In this document: in pieces, positions 1 to 9,054 of the stretch
How the letters are laid out: each line of letters starts with the position of its first letter
Position numbering within the stretch: the first letter of the stretch is position 1
Assembly: GCA_019422105.1 (NCBI GenBank)
Contig: JAHZDZ010000005.1
Location: forward strand, 162,272-226,271
DNA from: Bacillota bacterium
GTDB taxonomy: Bacteria; Bacillota; Clostridia; Lachnospirales; Anaerotignaceae
Direction: 5' to 3'
Length of the DNA: 64,000 bases
Made by a program: the position numbers and the translations under genes
The notes under the pieces: generated by a model
The model's database searches: none
Told to the model about the DNA's origin: nothing
Seen by the model: the letters and a program-made list of their open reading frames with translations, nothing else

Positions 1-360
1 ACAATACGCCTTAGAAAAAGCAATGAGGACTTTATATTAACGGTGAAGGGCTCCGGTATCATCGCCAGAGAAGAATATGAACTGCCTATCACCGAAAAAC
101 AGTATAACAAGCTCTTGAAAAAGGTTGAAACCCCGTCCGTTATAAAAAAAAGATACCTTGTTCCGTTAAAAAAAGGTCTGACGGCAGAAATCGATATTTA
201 TGAAGGGCATCTGCAGGGACTGAAAACAATTGAGGTTGAATTTGAAAGCATGAAGGATGCAAAACGTTTTGTACCGCCGGCCTGGTTTGGGGAAGATGTC
301 ACATTAGACGGCAGATTTAAAAACACAAAGCTCGCAAGATTCGGTATTCCAAAAAAATAG
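1..360 (+). CDS. CYTH domain protein (5'-truncated)
   Basis: The reading frame is open from base 1, so the start lies upstream of the window. The visible 119 residues carry the alternating charged beta-strand pattern of the CYTH/triphosphate tunnel metalloenzyme fold: IRLRK near the beginning, LTVKG, an EID strand near the middle and EVEF further on. Members hydrolyse inorganic triphosphate, thiamine triphosphate or related organic triphosphates, using acidic strands to bind metal and basic strands to bind phosphate. The N-terminal ExExK signature would be outside the window, so the catalytic set cannot be checked. A strong hairpin terminator follows the stop. Family assignment is good; substrate is unknown. 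Confidence 0.8.
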   Translation, partial: TIRLRKSNEDFILTVKGSGIIAREEYELPITEKQYNKLLKKVETPSVIKKRYLVPLKKGLTAEIDIYEGHLQGLKTIEVEFESMKDAKRFVPPAWFGEDVTLDGRFKNTKLARFGIPKK

Positions 361-379
361 ACAATATAATTCCATAAAA

Positions 380-431
380 GAAGGAACATTATCGGCCAGA
401 AAAGATGGCTTGCAATGTTCCTTCTTTTTTT
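380..431 (+). terminator. Rho-independent terminator after the CYTH gene
   Basis: An 11-bp stem (GAAGGAACATT pairing with AATGTTCCTTC) is followed by a run of seven T, just downstream of the stop at 360. Confidence 0.85.
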
Positions 432-715
432 GTCTAAAAACATGAATAATTTTTTCTCTCTTTTTAGCTCATAATTCGACTTTTAAATTTCCATTTATTC
501 CTATAAATTACAAAATTTTACAATTATTTTGCAGAATAAATAAACATAATTGGATTTATTGCGATTTAATGTAGCAATTAGTCACAATTTTCTCTGTCCT
601 CAAATATTGCAATATGGAAATTTTTATACTATAATGAATCAAGTTAGTAAATATTTCCCATATTTAAAAATATGGATGCCCCATTTTTACTTAAAAAAAG
701 ACAATCGGAGGGATT
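432..715 (+). promoter_or_regulatory. spo0A upstream region with sigma-A-like promoter
   Basis: A TTGCAA box at 607-612 and a TATAAT box at 630-635 are separated by 17 bases, a good vegetative promoter in A/T-rich DNA. A sequence one base off the inverted 0A box (TTCGACT at 475-481 versus TTCGACA) lies farther upstream and could be an autoregulatory site, but one seven-base match is weak. I found no convincing sigma-H promoter. The start ATG at 716 has GGAGGG only three bases upstream. Confidence 0.55.
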
Positions 716-1543
716 ATGTTGAACCAGAACAAGATAAAAATACTTTTAGCGGATGACAATAAAGATTTTTGTGACGTTGTTAGCGGATTTTTAAATAAAC
801 AGGAAGATATAGAAGTGAGTGCCGTGGCTTATGACGGTATCGATGCATTTAATAAAATCAGGGATCTTCACCCGGACATTGCGATTATAGATGGAATTAT
901 GCCACGCCTTGACGGATTGGGCGTATTGGAAAAGTTGAACAAAGCGACAAATCTTTCCGCAAAACCAATTTGTATTATGCTTTCTGCTATGAGTCAGGAG
1001 AAAATTATACAAAGAGCTCTGGAACTCGGCGCAGATTACTATATTGTAAAGCCCTTCGACATGGAGTCCCTTGCCAGTAGAATTCGACAGCTGAAACAGG
1101 AAAAGCTGACAAAGAACACTGCAGCCTCCACTCTGACAAGCCAGCCTCTTGTTCCGCAACAGCAGGTACAAAATAACAGCCGCGCTGACTACGACCTTGA
1201 GACTAAAGTAACCAATATTCTTCATGAGATTGGTGTTCCCGCCCATATCAGAGGATACCACTATATGCGCGAGGCCATTATCATGTCCGTAAACGACATG
1301 GACGTCTTGAACTATATTACAAAAGAGCTTTATCCTTCTATCGCTAAAAAGTGCAACACCACTCCAAGCCGTGTGGAGCGTGCTATCCGCCATGCCATTG
1401 AAGTTGCTTGGAACCGCGGTAAAATTGATGCAATTGATTCCCTCTTTGGCTATACTATCAATAACCATAAGGGCAAACCGACCAATTCAGAATTCATCGC
1501 TTTGATCGCCGACAGATTGAGACTGGAGCAGAAAGCGAGCTAA
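716..1543 (+). CDS. spo0A: Sporulation master regulator Spo0A
   Basis: This 275-residue response regulator controls entry into sporulation by binding 0A boxes when phosphorylated. The N-terminal receiver has the acidic pair D13-D14, the phosphoacceptor D59 in the IIDGIMP motif, and a conserved lysine in the IVKPF motif. After a Q/S/T-rich linker near residue 140, the C-terminal Spo0A DNA-binding domain contains the typical HEIGVPAHIRGY, TPSRVERAIRHAIE and YTI segments. Length matches the family (about 260-275). In many clostridia spoIVB lies directly upstream; here the upstream neighbour is a CYTH gene and spo0A appears monocistronic, with its own promoter and terminator. Its presence implies a spore-forming lineage or recent ancestor. 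Confidence 0.97.
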   Translation: MLNQNKIKILLADDNKDFCDVVSGFLNKQEDIEVSAVAYDGIDAFNKIRDLHPDIAIIDGIMPRLDGLGVLEKLNKATNLSAKPICIMLSAMSQEKIIQRALELGADYYIVKPFDMESLASRIRQLKQEKLTKNTAASTLTSQPLVPQQQVQNNSRADYDLETKVTNILHEIGVPAHIRGYHYMREAIIMSVNDMDVLNYITKELYPSIAKKCNTTPSRVERAIRHAIEVAWNRGKIDAIDSLFGYTINNHKGKPTNSEFIALIADRLRLEQKAS

Positions 1544-1587
1544 AGTCCGCAACCCTTTCAGCAGCAGTAAACAAACAGTTAAGCCCT

Positions 1588-1640
1588 AACCTTCCGCTTG
1601 GCAGCATGAGTAACCGCCTGCCCGCCGGAGGGTTATTTTT
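1588..1640 (+). terminator. Terminator downstream of spo0A
   Basis: AACCTTCCG pairs with CGGAGGGTT (one G-T pair) across a long loop and is followed by ATTTTT. The loop contains further GC-rich pairing potential. Confidence 0.6.
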
Positions 1641-1918
1641 ATGCTGACTGATAACTTCCTCTTTTCTCTGTATTTTGCATCAAAAGAGCCCTTCCAAATA
1701 TCCTTGGCCCCTTTGATTTGATACAAATCACGGCTGAAACGTATAGGACAAACTATAATCCACCGGCTGCCGTTTTATGAAGTCACTGCGCAGTAAAACA
1801 GAATATCCGCCAAAAACCTCTGCAAGGCGCCAAACTTGTATATAATCTGTACACAACTATTGACTTGCCACAGACCTCCGTATAAAATATAATTATCTAA
1901 AATTATCAGGAGGTTAAA
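1641..1918 (+). promoter_or_regulatory. Intergenic region with a vegetative promoter
   Basis: TTGACT at 1860-1865 and TAAAAT at 1883-1888 are 17 bases apart and point at the gene starting at 1919, which has an AGGAGG ribosome binding site. No gene was seen in the rest of this stretch. Confidence 0.6.
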
Positions 1919-2323
1919 ATGGACAGTCTAAAGCTTAAAGAAAAGGCCAGCAATATGATGAACCGATTTATCCAGATTTTCGAAATTCTTGTCTCAGTCA
2001 TAATCGCTGCCGTTATTATGTTTATGATCTACAATCTGGTTGCCAGTGTCATCAGCGCAAATGTGTTTTCTATGACAACTTCCGATTTTTCCGCCTTTCT
2101 TTCGTCAGCACTGTCACTTGTTGTCGGCCTTGAGTTTGTAAAGCTTCTCTGTCAGAATACCCCTGAAAATCTTATTGAAGTATTAATGCTGGCTATTGCA
2201 CGCCAGATGATAGTGGAACACCTTGACACACTGCAAATGTTATTGGGCATCGTTTCCATTGTAGGTCTTCTCGCAGCAAAAAAATATCTAATCGGTGCGG
2301 CAGCAAAAAAGGATACAAACTAG
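1919..2323 (+). CDS. PsiE-like small membrane protein
   Basis: This 134-residue protein has three or four hydrophobic segments (about 20-45, 60-75, 80-98 and 104-120). The segment VVGLEFVKLL, followed by EVLMLAIARQMIVE, resembles the phosphate-starvation-inducible PsiE family, in which a conserved arginine follows the second half of the membrane region. Its function in the family is not established. It stands alone between spo0A and a convergent PAP2 phosphatase gene, with its own promoter and an AGGAGG ribosome binding site. No phosphate-regulation box was recognised. The PsiE assignment rests on motif resemblance only. Confidence 0.55.
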   Translation: MDSLKLKEKASNMMNRFIQIFEILVSVIIAAVIMFMIYNLVASVISANVFSMTTSDFSAFLSSALSLVVGLEFVKLLCQNTPENLIEVLMLAIARQMIVEHLDTLQMLLGIVSIVGLLAAKKYLIGAAAKKDTN

Positions 2324-2729
2324 GCCTATCCTTTTTCATGGCTTTTCCGTACATAGAAACTTCTCCATAGGTGCCCTGTAAAAGCTTTGTAAATCTTTTA
2401 CTGACAAAGTCCATATGCTCTTCTAAAATTAGTATTTAAATTTTAGCGGCAATTTCGCAATCAGCAAAAAGACGGCTTAAGGAAAACGCCGGGAATGTGC
2501 GCTTGATTATTTTGTTGAGCAAAAAAAGGCTTGATTACGCAGACTTTCTTCATTGTTTTTTATGGCACGGCAGGCAGGTTGTCTTTCCCATATAAAAAAA
2601 GCCCCTAAAGGGCTTTTTTGTTTGCTTTAAAGCAGCAAAACTCTCTTGATACTTAGTCAATAGTACATCCTTTCGGGGCCGACGGTCTAAATGCCCGCTT
2701 CCATCTTGAAGCAAACACATATTTTACTT
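2324..2729. other. Intergenic stretch between convergent genes
   Basis: No coding frame here has a ribosome binding site or family signature. The stretch contains one clear bidirectional terminator at 2594-2619 and is otherwise unremarkable. Confidence 0.6.
2594..2619. terminator. Bidirectional terminator
   Basis: AAAAAAGCCC and GGGCTTTTTT form a stem around a short CTAAA loop. T runs exist on both strands, so it can serve the PsiE-like gene and the PAP2 gene. Confidence 0.8.
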
Positions 2730-3221
2730 CTACAGAACAAAAAAACCTATATAACCAAAAAATATGCTGATTCCCGCACCCGCAAGCACATCGCCCGGAT
2801 AATGCAGTCCTGCCATCACTCGGCTCAGAGCAATAACAAATGAAATAAAAAAGCAAACTATTCCCATAGCAGGCCATACCCAATAAAAGGCAAAGGATAT
2901 AACAACAGCGCTGGCAGTATGCCTGCTTGGGAAGGATTGTCCTGTGCTGTGTTTCATTTTCATTTCTATGTCATATCTCTCGAAGGGTCTGGGCCTGTCA
3001 ATCACATTGCGAATCAAAGTCACAAAGAGCAGAGTGCTAAGCGGAACCAGAGAAAAACGAATAAGAAGTCCTCTGTCATTTACAAGAAAGTATAAAAGCC
3101 CTGCCACATAGAGTACAATCAATCCCTGGGGCAGCCTGGTCCCCCACAAAATAACCGCTCTATTGAGCCTGCGGTTTGATGCACACTTACGGTATAGATA
3201 TAAAAAAAGCGCTCCGTCCAT
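2730..3221 (-). CDS. PAP2-family membrane phosphatase
   Basis: A 163-residue integral membrane protein of the type-2 phosphatidic acid phosphatase superfamily. The three signature blocks are visible in order: RNVIDRPRPF (the KxxxxxxRP-type motif, first residue R), SFPSRHTAS (PSRH) and SRVMAGLHYPGDV (SRxxxxxHxxxD, with the catalytic histidine and the assisting aspartate). About five membrane segments surround them. Relatives dephosphorylate undecaprenyl diphosphate, phosphatidylglycerophosphate or phosphatidic acid at the outer membrane face; the substrate cannot be chosen from sequence. It is transcribed alone, toward a bidirectional terminator. Confidence 0.85.
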   Translation of the reverse strand: MDGALFLYLYRKCASNRRLNRAVILWGTRLPQGLIVLYVAGLLYFLVNDRGLLIRFSLVPLSTLLFVTLIRNVIDRPRPFERYDIEMKMKHSTGQSFPSRHTASAVVISFAFYWVWPAMGIVCFFISFVIALSRVMAGLHYPGDVLAGAGISIFFGYIGFFVL

Positions 3222-3354
3222 TTATTTACCCCTCAAAATTTTGATACTTCATCTTATCACACACTTTTTTTGCTGTAAATAGCCTGTCGGCTGTAACAAT
3301 TCCAAGCATAGAAGGATATATTTATATATAGAACCCTTTTTTGCGGAGGCCAAG

Positions 3355-4203
3355 ATGAACAATTACTCCTATCAATCTCTATGTATCCTGGGACAAAGTC
3401 CAATACAAAGGCAGAAAATAAAGCGCAGCCTCAACAGTCTTTACAGTGTATTAAACAGCTATCAGCCGGAACCCGCTGTGAACGGCATGGAAGGCCTTTA
3501 CACACTGCTGTCAGAAAAAATGATGACGTCTGTGCCCGATATTCTAAAAAATCAAATCTTTTCCGCCGCTTCACCCGACATCATTGTCGCTGTAAAGCCA
3601 AAAACCTTTTTATCAGACATAAAACTGGTACTGGAACTGCTGGACTTGTCCCCCAATATCATTGTCTGCCTGTTTCAGAAAAAAGATGCAAAAAAACGGA
3701 TAGACGCACAAAAACTGCAAACCCTTTTGGGAATACAGGTCATACAGTACTCTAAAAATAATCTCCTTTACGCCGTACAAAAGCTGAAAAACGGCACTCT
3801 GGAAATAACACCCCTGTTTACCCGCTATGATAACGCCTTGGAAAAAACACTGGATAAACTCAGTACAAAAACGGCATACCTGATCCCCCATAACCGCTAT
3901 CTCCTTTTTTCCATACTTGCAGAGTCCGGCTGGTTTTATACCTACGCCGCTTTCGCTTACAGTCTGGACAACTACGAGTTGATTGAGCTTCACCACTACG
4001 GAAAGAATGCGTTGACGGAAAGCGGCAGCACTATAGCGGAATTGAGCTGTGTCAGAGAAACCTTCTTACAGCGGAGAATATTAGAATTGTATGACAGCGT
4101 CATCCTTTTTTCAAATGTGGATTACCATGTATTTTCCCTTATCTTTTTATTTCTGGGCGCCTTTTTGCTGAGCTTTCTGCTGACATATACTTTTTTCATA
4201 TGA
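3355..4203 (+). CDS. Decayed FeoB-like G domain with C-terminal membrane anchor
   Basis: A 282-residue protein preceded by GGAGG five bases before the ATG. It has no obvious catalytic motif, but the order of segments follows the cytosolic half of FeoB. LCILGQSPIQRQK at 9-21 sits where the P-loop GNPNxGKT belongs. GMEGLYTL near 47 sits at the DxPGxYSL position. SPDIIVAV followed by LVLELLDL matches PDvvinvvDatnLxxxLxLtLQLLel. KLQTLLGIQVI matches kLsklLGvpVv, and a distal ELSCVRETFLQRRI segment matches the FeoB linker. The P-loop lysine, the G3 aspartate and the G4 NxxD asparagine are all absent, so GTP binding is unlikely. One transmembrane helix ends the protein (about 257-281), where FeoB would continue into its large channel domain. 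The FeoB relationship is my inference. Confidence 0.5.
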   Translation: MNNYSYQSLCILGQSPIQRQKIKRSLNSLYSVLNSYQPEPAVNGMEGLYTLLSEKMMTSVPDILKNQIFSAASPDIIVAVKPKTFLSDIKLVLELLDLSPNIIVCLFQKKDAKKRIDAQKLQTLLGIQVIQYSKNNLLYAVQKLKNGTLEITPLFTRYDNALEKTLDKLSTKTAYLIPHNRYLLFSILAESGWFYTYAAFAYSLDNYELIELHHYGKNALTESGSTIAELSCVRETFLQRRILELYDSVILFSNVDYHVFSLIFLFLGAFLLSFLLTYTFFI

Positions 4204-4706
4204 TTGCGATTTAAAATCCGCACCCTAAAACGGCTAAACTTTTGTATTTACTGCCACAGTATCTTAAAGCAGCCCCAAACGTTGTGTATCACAGGGAAGG
4301 AAAATATAATACTCCCAAAAATCAAATTCTTAAGAGCTTCATTTCCAAAACCCTGCTTTAGTTACACCTTGCCCCTATCGTAAGTGCGCCTTGACACGAC
4401 TTTTCCGAAAAGCTTCCGCTCATTTTTTTCAAAACAAGCGGAATTGGGAACCCCCTTTGCGTAAATCAAAACATAAAAATGACACTCTTTCCGGTTGCAT
4501 AAACCCTTAGAGTGTCATTTTACTGCTTTCCAAGTATCTTGTTTTATCAAAATGCTATCTCAGAAAACCCTGTTTTGGGCACTGGGCATTCTGCTTCAAT
4601 AAAAAATTCATCAAAACCTTGTTTTTGCTGCAACATCTCAACGGCGGTCGAACCTGTCAAAAAGCTTGCGGATGACCCGCGCAGTTTTGATCTTATTGGC
4701 TCGCCT
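4204..4706. other. Intergenic stretch between convergent genes
   Basis: No supported gene. The only clear element is the hairpin at 4476-4521; the remainder is short-frame shadow sequence. Confidence 0.6.
4476..4521. terminator. Bidirectional hairpin terminator
   Basis: AAATGACACTCT pairs with AGAGTGTCATTT over a 20-base loop, with A/T tracts on both sides. It lies between the convergent FeoB-like gene and gpsA. Confidence 0.65.
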
Positions 4707-5699
4707 TTAAACCTCCGACGTCTTATCCCGCATCATCAAATCAAGCACTGCCTTTCGTGCGTCCTTGCCCTCAAAAAGTACCTTGTTGATTTCACTGGTG
4801 ATTGGCATATTTACGTTGTATTTCTGTGACAGATGGTATGCGGCCTGCGCCGTGTTGACGCCCTCCACCACCATATGAACCTCCTGCAATGTCTCATCAA
4901 GCGTTTTTCCCTGTCCCAGGAGGATACCGGCACGCCTGTTTCTGGAATGCATGCTGGTACAGGTAACTATCAAGTCACCAATACCGGAAAGACCGCCAAA
5001 GGTATCCGCCTTTGCGCCCATGGCTATACCCAAACGGCTAATCTCGGCAATTCCCCTTGTCATAAGAGCAGCTTTCGTGTTATCACCGTAGGAAAGGCCG
5101 TCAGACATGCCCGCCGCCAGTGCAATAATATTCTTCAAGGCACCGCCCAGCTCCACACCTAAAACATCCGTATTCGTATAGAGTCTGAAATTGGGGTTCA
5201 TGAACTCCTCCTGTATCATTTTCGCTGTGGCCTCATCATGGGAAGCAACGACGCAGGCAGTTGGAATATCCCGTCCTACCTCCTCCGCATGGCTGGGCCC
5301 CGACAAAACACATACCTCACATTGAGGCACGCAGTCCTTGATAACCTCTGCCAGTGTCAGCAGAGAACCGTCTTCCAATCCCTTGGCCACATTGACAATT
5401 ATCTGCTCCTTTTTAAAATAAGGCGCAAACTTTTCCATGTTGAGTCTGACAAATTTGGAGGGAATCGCTGCGATAATAATATCCGCCCCTTCAATGGATT
5501 TTTCAGGGGATGTCTCAATCTTTACAGATTCATTGATTCTCACGCCGGGAAGAAATTCCCTGTGCTCGTGATCCTCCCTGATCCTCCGCGCTTCCTCCTC
5601 CTTCCAGGACCATATGGTCACATCATGACCATATTTGTCAAGCATAACCGCCAAAGCAGTTCCCCAGCTGCCCGATCCGATGACCGATATTTTTTTCAT
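4707..5699 (-). CDS. gpsA: NAD(P)H-dependent glycerol-3-phosphate dehydrogenase
   Basis: GpsA reduces dihydroxyacetone phosphate to sn-glycerol-3-phosphate, the backbone for phospholipid synthesis. I chose the ATG at 5699 because GAGGAGG lies seven bases upstream; the 16 extra codons of the longer frame run toward plsY. The 330-residue product has the Rossmann motif GSGSWG at 8-13, the SGPSHAEE segment near 133 and the catalytic lysine K189 in GALKN, followed by the NTKAALMTRG segment. It directly follows plsY (13-base gap), which uses the same glycerol-3-phosphate, so the two enzymes form the first committed steps of phosphatidic acid synthesis in one operon. Confidence 0.96.
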   Translation of the reverse strand: MKKISVIGSGSWGTALAVMLDKYGHDVTIWSWKEEEARRIREDHEHREFLPGVRINESVKIETSPEKSIEGADIIIAAIPSKFVRLNMEKFAPYFKKEQIIVNVAKGLEDGSLLTLAEVIKDCVPQCEVCVLSGPSHAEEVGRDIPTACVVASHDEATAKMIQEEFMNPNFRLYTNTDVLGVELGGALKNIIALAAGMSDGLSYGDNTKAALMTRGIAEISRLGIAMGAKADTFGGLSGIGDLIVTCTSMHSRNRRAGILLGQGKTLDETLQEVHMVVEGVNTAQAAYHLSQKYNVNMPITSEINKVLFEGKDARKAVLDLMMRDKTSEV

Positions 5700-5712
5700 T
5701 CCATTGCCTCCT

Positions 5713-6345
5713 CTACTGTGCCTTTTTTGCACCCAATTTATTTTCATTTCCCTCTATAAGGCGTTTGATATTTGCCTTATGCCTCCAAAGCGCCAGGACT
5801 GCCAGAACAAAGGCAACACCTGTAAACTCAAGGGGATAGCCGAATATGTAAAGCGCCGCCGGTATAGCGGCGGAAAAAAGCATGGATCCTACAGATACAT
5901 ATTTCGTCAAAAGGCCAACTACGCCAAAGCCAAAGGCAAAAAGAGAGGGAAAACCAAAGCCGTATCCCAAACACAGCATCATGCCTATCATGGAGGCGAT
6001 ACCTTTCCCGCCTTTAAAGCTTAAATAAAAAGGAAAATCATGCCCCAGTACCGTACCCGCACAGCCGTATAGCCCGGCCAGGGTTACTGTGTAGCCCAGG
6101 TTATTTTGTACGGCCGTATCATGAAAAAGGAAGGAGCAGAGAAAATACGCAGCAACAGCCTTACATATATCACAGGTAAAGGTGATAAGTCCGGCCCTTT
6201 TGCCCAATACACGAAGGGCGTTGGTGCTGCCCAGATTGCCGCTGCCGTGCTTTCTGATATCCACATGCATACACTTGCCTACCACATAGGCCGACTGTAA
6301 ACATCCAATCAAATATCCAATCAGTACACAAACTATTCGAAACAT
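5713..6345 (-). CDS. plsY: Acyl-phosphate:glycerol-3-phosphate acyltransferase PlsY
   Basis: PlsY transfers the acyl group from acyl phosphate to glycerol-3-phosphate, producing lysophosphatidic acid at the membrane. The 210-residue protein begins at the ATG at 6345, after a GGGAGAAGG ribosome binding site; the longer frame overlapping der has no such site. The three catalytic loops are clear: GSGNLGSTNALR near 37, GHDFPFYLSFKGGKG near 102 and the C-terminal RHKANIKRLIEG. Five or more hydrophobic segments alternate with them. It lies between der and gpsA in a tight minus-strand run. Confidence 0.96.
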   Translation of the reverse strand: MFRIVCVLIGYLIGCLQSAYVVGKCMHVDIRKHGSGNLGSTNALRVLGKRAGLITFTCDICKAVAAYFLCSFLFHDTAVQNNLGYTVTLAGLYGCAGTVLGHDFPFYLSFKGGKGIASMIGMMLCLGYGFGFPSLFAFGFGVVGLLTKYVSVGSMLFSAAIPAALYIFGYPLEFTGVAFVLAVLALWRHKANIKRLIEGNENKLGAKKAQ

Positions 6346-6367
6346 ACTGCCTTCTCCCTCTTTTTCA

Positions 6368-7693
6368 TCAGTCCTTCTCGCCCTTTTGGCGTATAATAAA
6401 ATGAATCGGCGTCCCGACAAAGCCAAAAGCCTGCCTCAGCTGGTTCTCAATATACCTTTTATAAGAAAAATGGAATAATTCTCTGTCGTTTACAAATATG
6501 ACAAAGGTAGGCGGCTTCACGCTGACCTGGGTCATATAATATATTTTCAGCTGCTTTCCCTTATCCGCCGGAGGCTGCTGCATAGCGGTCGCCTCAATGA
6601 GCACGTCGTTTAGCAGTCCTGTGCTGATGCGGAGGGCATGGTTTTCATTGACCGTCCTTATCATCTCCAAAAGCCTAGTCACCCTCTGCCCTGTCTGAGC
6701 GGAGATAAATACCTTCGGCGCATAGGGCATATAGGCCAGCTCATTGCCGATGTCCTTTAAATATTGATTCATGGTCTTGTCATTTTTTTCAATGGAATCC
6801 CATTTATTTACTGCAACAATTGCCGCCTTGCCCCTTTCATGGGCAATGCCCGCAATTTTGGTATCCTGATCTGTAATTCCCTCGTTGGCGTCTATGACAA
6901 GCACCGCCACATCGCACCTCTCCACCGCCGTCACAGCGCGGATGATACTGAAGCGCTCAATTTCCTCCTTGATTTTGCTCTTTCGCCTCATCCCGGCTGT
7001 ATCAATAAAAATATATTTCTGTCCATCTATTTCTATAGGACTGTCTATGGCGTCCCTTGTGGTTCCCGGAATGTTGCTGACAATCAGCCTGTCCTCCCCC
7101 AGTATTTTATTGATGAGAGAGCTTTTGCCCACATTGGGCTTTCCAATGATGGCCACCTTAATGGCGTCCTCATCCTCCTCATTTTCGCTTCCCTCGGGAA
7201 AATGCTTCACGACCTCGTCCAGCATATCCCCAAGTCCAAGGGCCTGACCGGCTGAAACAGGCACAGGGTCCCCAATGGCAAGACTGTAGAACTCATAGAC
7301 CTCCAGGGTATCCTTCTGCATGGTATCCACCTTGTTGACTGCCAGCACAATAGGCTTTTTTGTACGCCTCAGCATATTTGCAACCTGTATGTCAGCGTCC
7401 GTAACACCCTGCTTTACATCGCAGACGAACAAAATAACATCCGCTGTCTCAATGGCAATTTCCGCCTGAGCCAGTATCTGCTTTAATATAATATCCTCCG
7501 CGTCCGGCTCCATGCCGCCCGTATCAATCAGCGTAAACTTGTGGTTCAGCCATTCCACGTCCGCGTAAATTCTATCTCTGGTCACACCGGGGGTATCCTG
7601 TACAATGGATATTCTCTCTCCGGCAAGTCTGTTAAATAATGTGGATTTGCCCACGTTGGGCCTTCCAACAACTGCAACAATCGGCCTGCTCAT
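6368..7693 (-). CDS. der: Ribosome biogenesis GTPase Der
   Basis: Der (EngA) has two tandem G domains and acts in maturation of the 50S subunit. The 441-residue protein shows GRPNVGKS at 10-17 with DTPGVT and NKVD in the first domain. A second P-loop GKPNVGKSS near 184, with DTAGMRR and NKWD, marks the second domain, and a KH-like C-terminal domain follows. The start codon overlaps the stop of the upstream DUF512 gene by four bases (ATGA type), implying translational coupling. Length and motif order are canonical. Confidence 0.97.
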   Translation of the reverse strand: MSRPIVAVVGRPNVGKSTLFNRLAGERISIVQDTPGVTRDRIYADVEWLNHKFTLIDTGGMEPDAEDIILKQILAQAEIAIETADVILFVCDVKQGVTDADIQVANMLRRTKKPIVLAVNKVDTMQKDTLEVYEFYSLAIGDPVPVSAGQALGLGDMLDEVVKHFPEGSENEEDEDAIKVAIIGKPNVGKSSLINKILGEDRLIVSNIPGTTRDAIDSPIEIDGQKYIFIDTAGMRRKSKIKEEIERFSIIRAVTAVERCDVAVLVIDANEGITDQDTKIAGIAHERGKAAIVAVNKWDSIEKNDKTMNQYLKDIGNELAYMPYAPKVFISAQTGQRVTRLLEMIRTVNENHALRISTGLLNDVLIEATAMQQPPADKGKQLKIYYMTQVSVKPPTFVIFVNDRELFHFSYKRYIENQLRQAFGFVGTPIHFIIRQKGEKD

Positions 7694-9036
7694 TTTTTCT
7701 TTTCCTCCAAACCAAGTAGATTACAAACAAGGCTCCTGCCGCTGTTCAAAACAATCTGAACCGGCACGCCCAGTTTCCTCTCAATATCCTCTATTTCCAA
7801 ATCGTCCAACAACGTTCTTGTACCGTTTCGCAATAGGCTCTCCGGCAATAACAGTGCCTCCCCCAGTTCCCTTCCCTCAAGCTGACGGATGATATCCCCG
7901 CCCGTCAAAAGGCCGGATACAGTAATCATGCTGCCAAAAAAAACATTTTCAATACAGTAGGGCAAAACCGTAAGCTCTGGATATTTTACCATAAGTTTCC
8001 TGCAAAGACCAGAGATAAGTGGAAAAGCCGCCTTTCCGGTAGCGAGTGAAACCTTTCTGGTTTTTACTTCTCTGCCCTGTATTTTCTCCATGGCTTCGTC
8101 AAATTCCTTCTCCATGAGTGCTATCATGCCAACGCCGTTTTCATATTGTGAAAAGTCCTCATAGGCCTCCCAGGAGGGCATTCCTCTGTCCGCCTTTAAA
8201 TAAAACTCGTCGGAGGCAAAAACAAAGGAAGTACCAAGCTCCTCTCTGAGCCTTCTCTGCCATCCCTCTATCTGCATTACAACCCTGGCGGCCTCCTCAC
8301 TGGAGAAGGGCTTCATGGGATAAAGCCCCTCCCTGTATTTCGTCAGCCCAATAGGCACAACGGACATACTTTTCGCGTGAGGGAAAAAAGCGGCGCAGTC
8401 CTCTATGGTTTTATCCAGCGTTTTTCCGTCGTTGATTCCATTACAGAGTACTACCTGCAAATTCATTTCAATGCACGCGCCAGCAAAGCGCTTCATAATG
8501 TCAAGCACCCTGTCTGCCCTTTTATTTTTCAGCATTTTTATCCGCAATTCTAAATCAGTGGTGTGTACCGATATATTGATAGGAGACAAATGGTAATAGA
8601 TAATACGGTTGATATCCTCCTCCGACATATTGGTCAAAGTGACATAATTCCCCTGCAAAAAGGACAGCCTGCTGTCATCATCCTTAAAGTACAGTGTTTC
8701 CCGCATATTCGGCGGAAGCTGGTCGATAAAGCAGAAAATGCATTTGTTGGAGCATCGCTTCGCCTTGTCCATAAGGCCGCTCTCAAAAATAATGCCAATG
8801 TCCTCGTCCTCATCCTTCTCTATTTCCGCTATGACCTCTTCCCCCTGCACCGTTTCAATACCCATTTCAATATATTCGTCGTGTATCAGGTATCGGTAGT
8901 CAAAAACGTCCGCAATCTCCTGCCCGTTAATGCTCTTTAAAATATCCCCCGGCTCAATGCCGAGCTCCTCCGCAATACTGCCCCGCTCTACCTTAATAAT
9001 AATATTCTGTTTCTTCTTCTGCACAATATTTTCCAT
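7690..9036 (-). CDS. PDZ/radical-SAM-like DUF512 protein
   Basis: A 448-residue protein usually found just upstream of der in Firmicutes. The N-terminus (about 10-75) is PDZ-like, with a GSIAEELGIEPGD segment. Three cysteines C95, C99 and C102 form a CX3CX2C iron-sulfur motif as in radical SAM enzymes, followed by a TIM-barrel-like region. The C-terminal DUF512 part contains a GGDIIRQL segment and ends in NSGRSLV. Its reaction is not established, although an iron-sulfur enzyme is strongly suggested. It overlaps der by four bases, so the pair is translationally coupled. Confidence 0.88.
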   Translation of the reverse strand: MENIVQKKKQNIIIKVERGSIAEELGIEPGDILKSINGQEIADVFDYRYLIHDEYIEMGIETVQGEEVIAEIEKDEDEDIGIIFESGLMDKAKRCSNKCIFCFIDQLPPNMRETLYFKDDDSRLSFLQGNYVTLTNMSEEDINRIIYYHLSPINISVHTTDLELRIKMLKNKRADRVLDIMKRFAGACIEMNLQVVLCNGINDGKTLDKTIEDCAAFFPHAKSMSVVPIGLTKYREGLYPMKPFSSEEAARVVMQIEGWQRRLREELGTSFVFASDEFYLKADRGMPSWEAYEDFSQYENGVGMIALMEKEFDEAMEKIQGREVKTRKVSLATGKAAFPLISGLCRKLMVKYPELTVLPYCIENVFFGSMITVSGLLTGGDIIRQLEGRELGEALLLPESLLRNGTRTLLDDLEIEDIERKLGVPVQIVLNSGRSLVCNLLGLEEKKK

Positions 9037-9054
9037 ATTTTCACCGTTCGTTTC

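Noticed and set aside
791..1468. Long minus-strand frame inside spo0A
   Set aside because: It is the antisense of a well-conserved gene, has no family features and no ribosome binding site in a sensible place.
4512..5162. Plus-strand frames opposite gpsA
   Set aside because: Antisense shadows of a conserved gene, without ribosome binding sites or family features.
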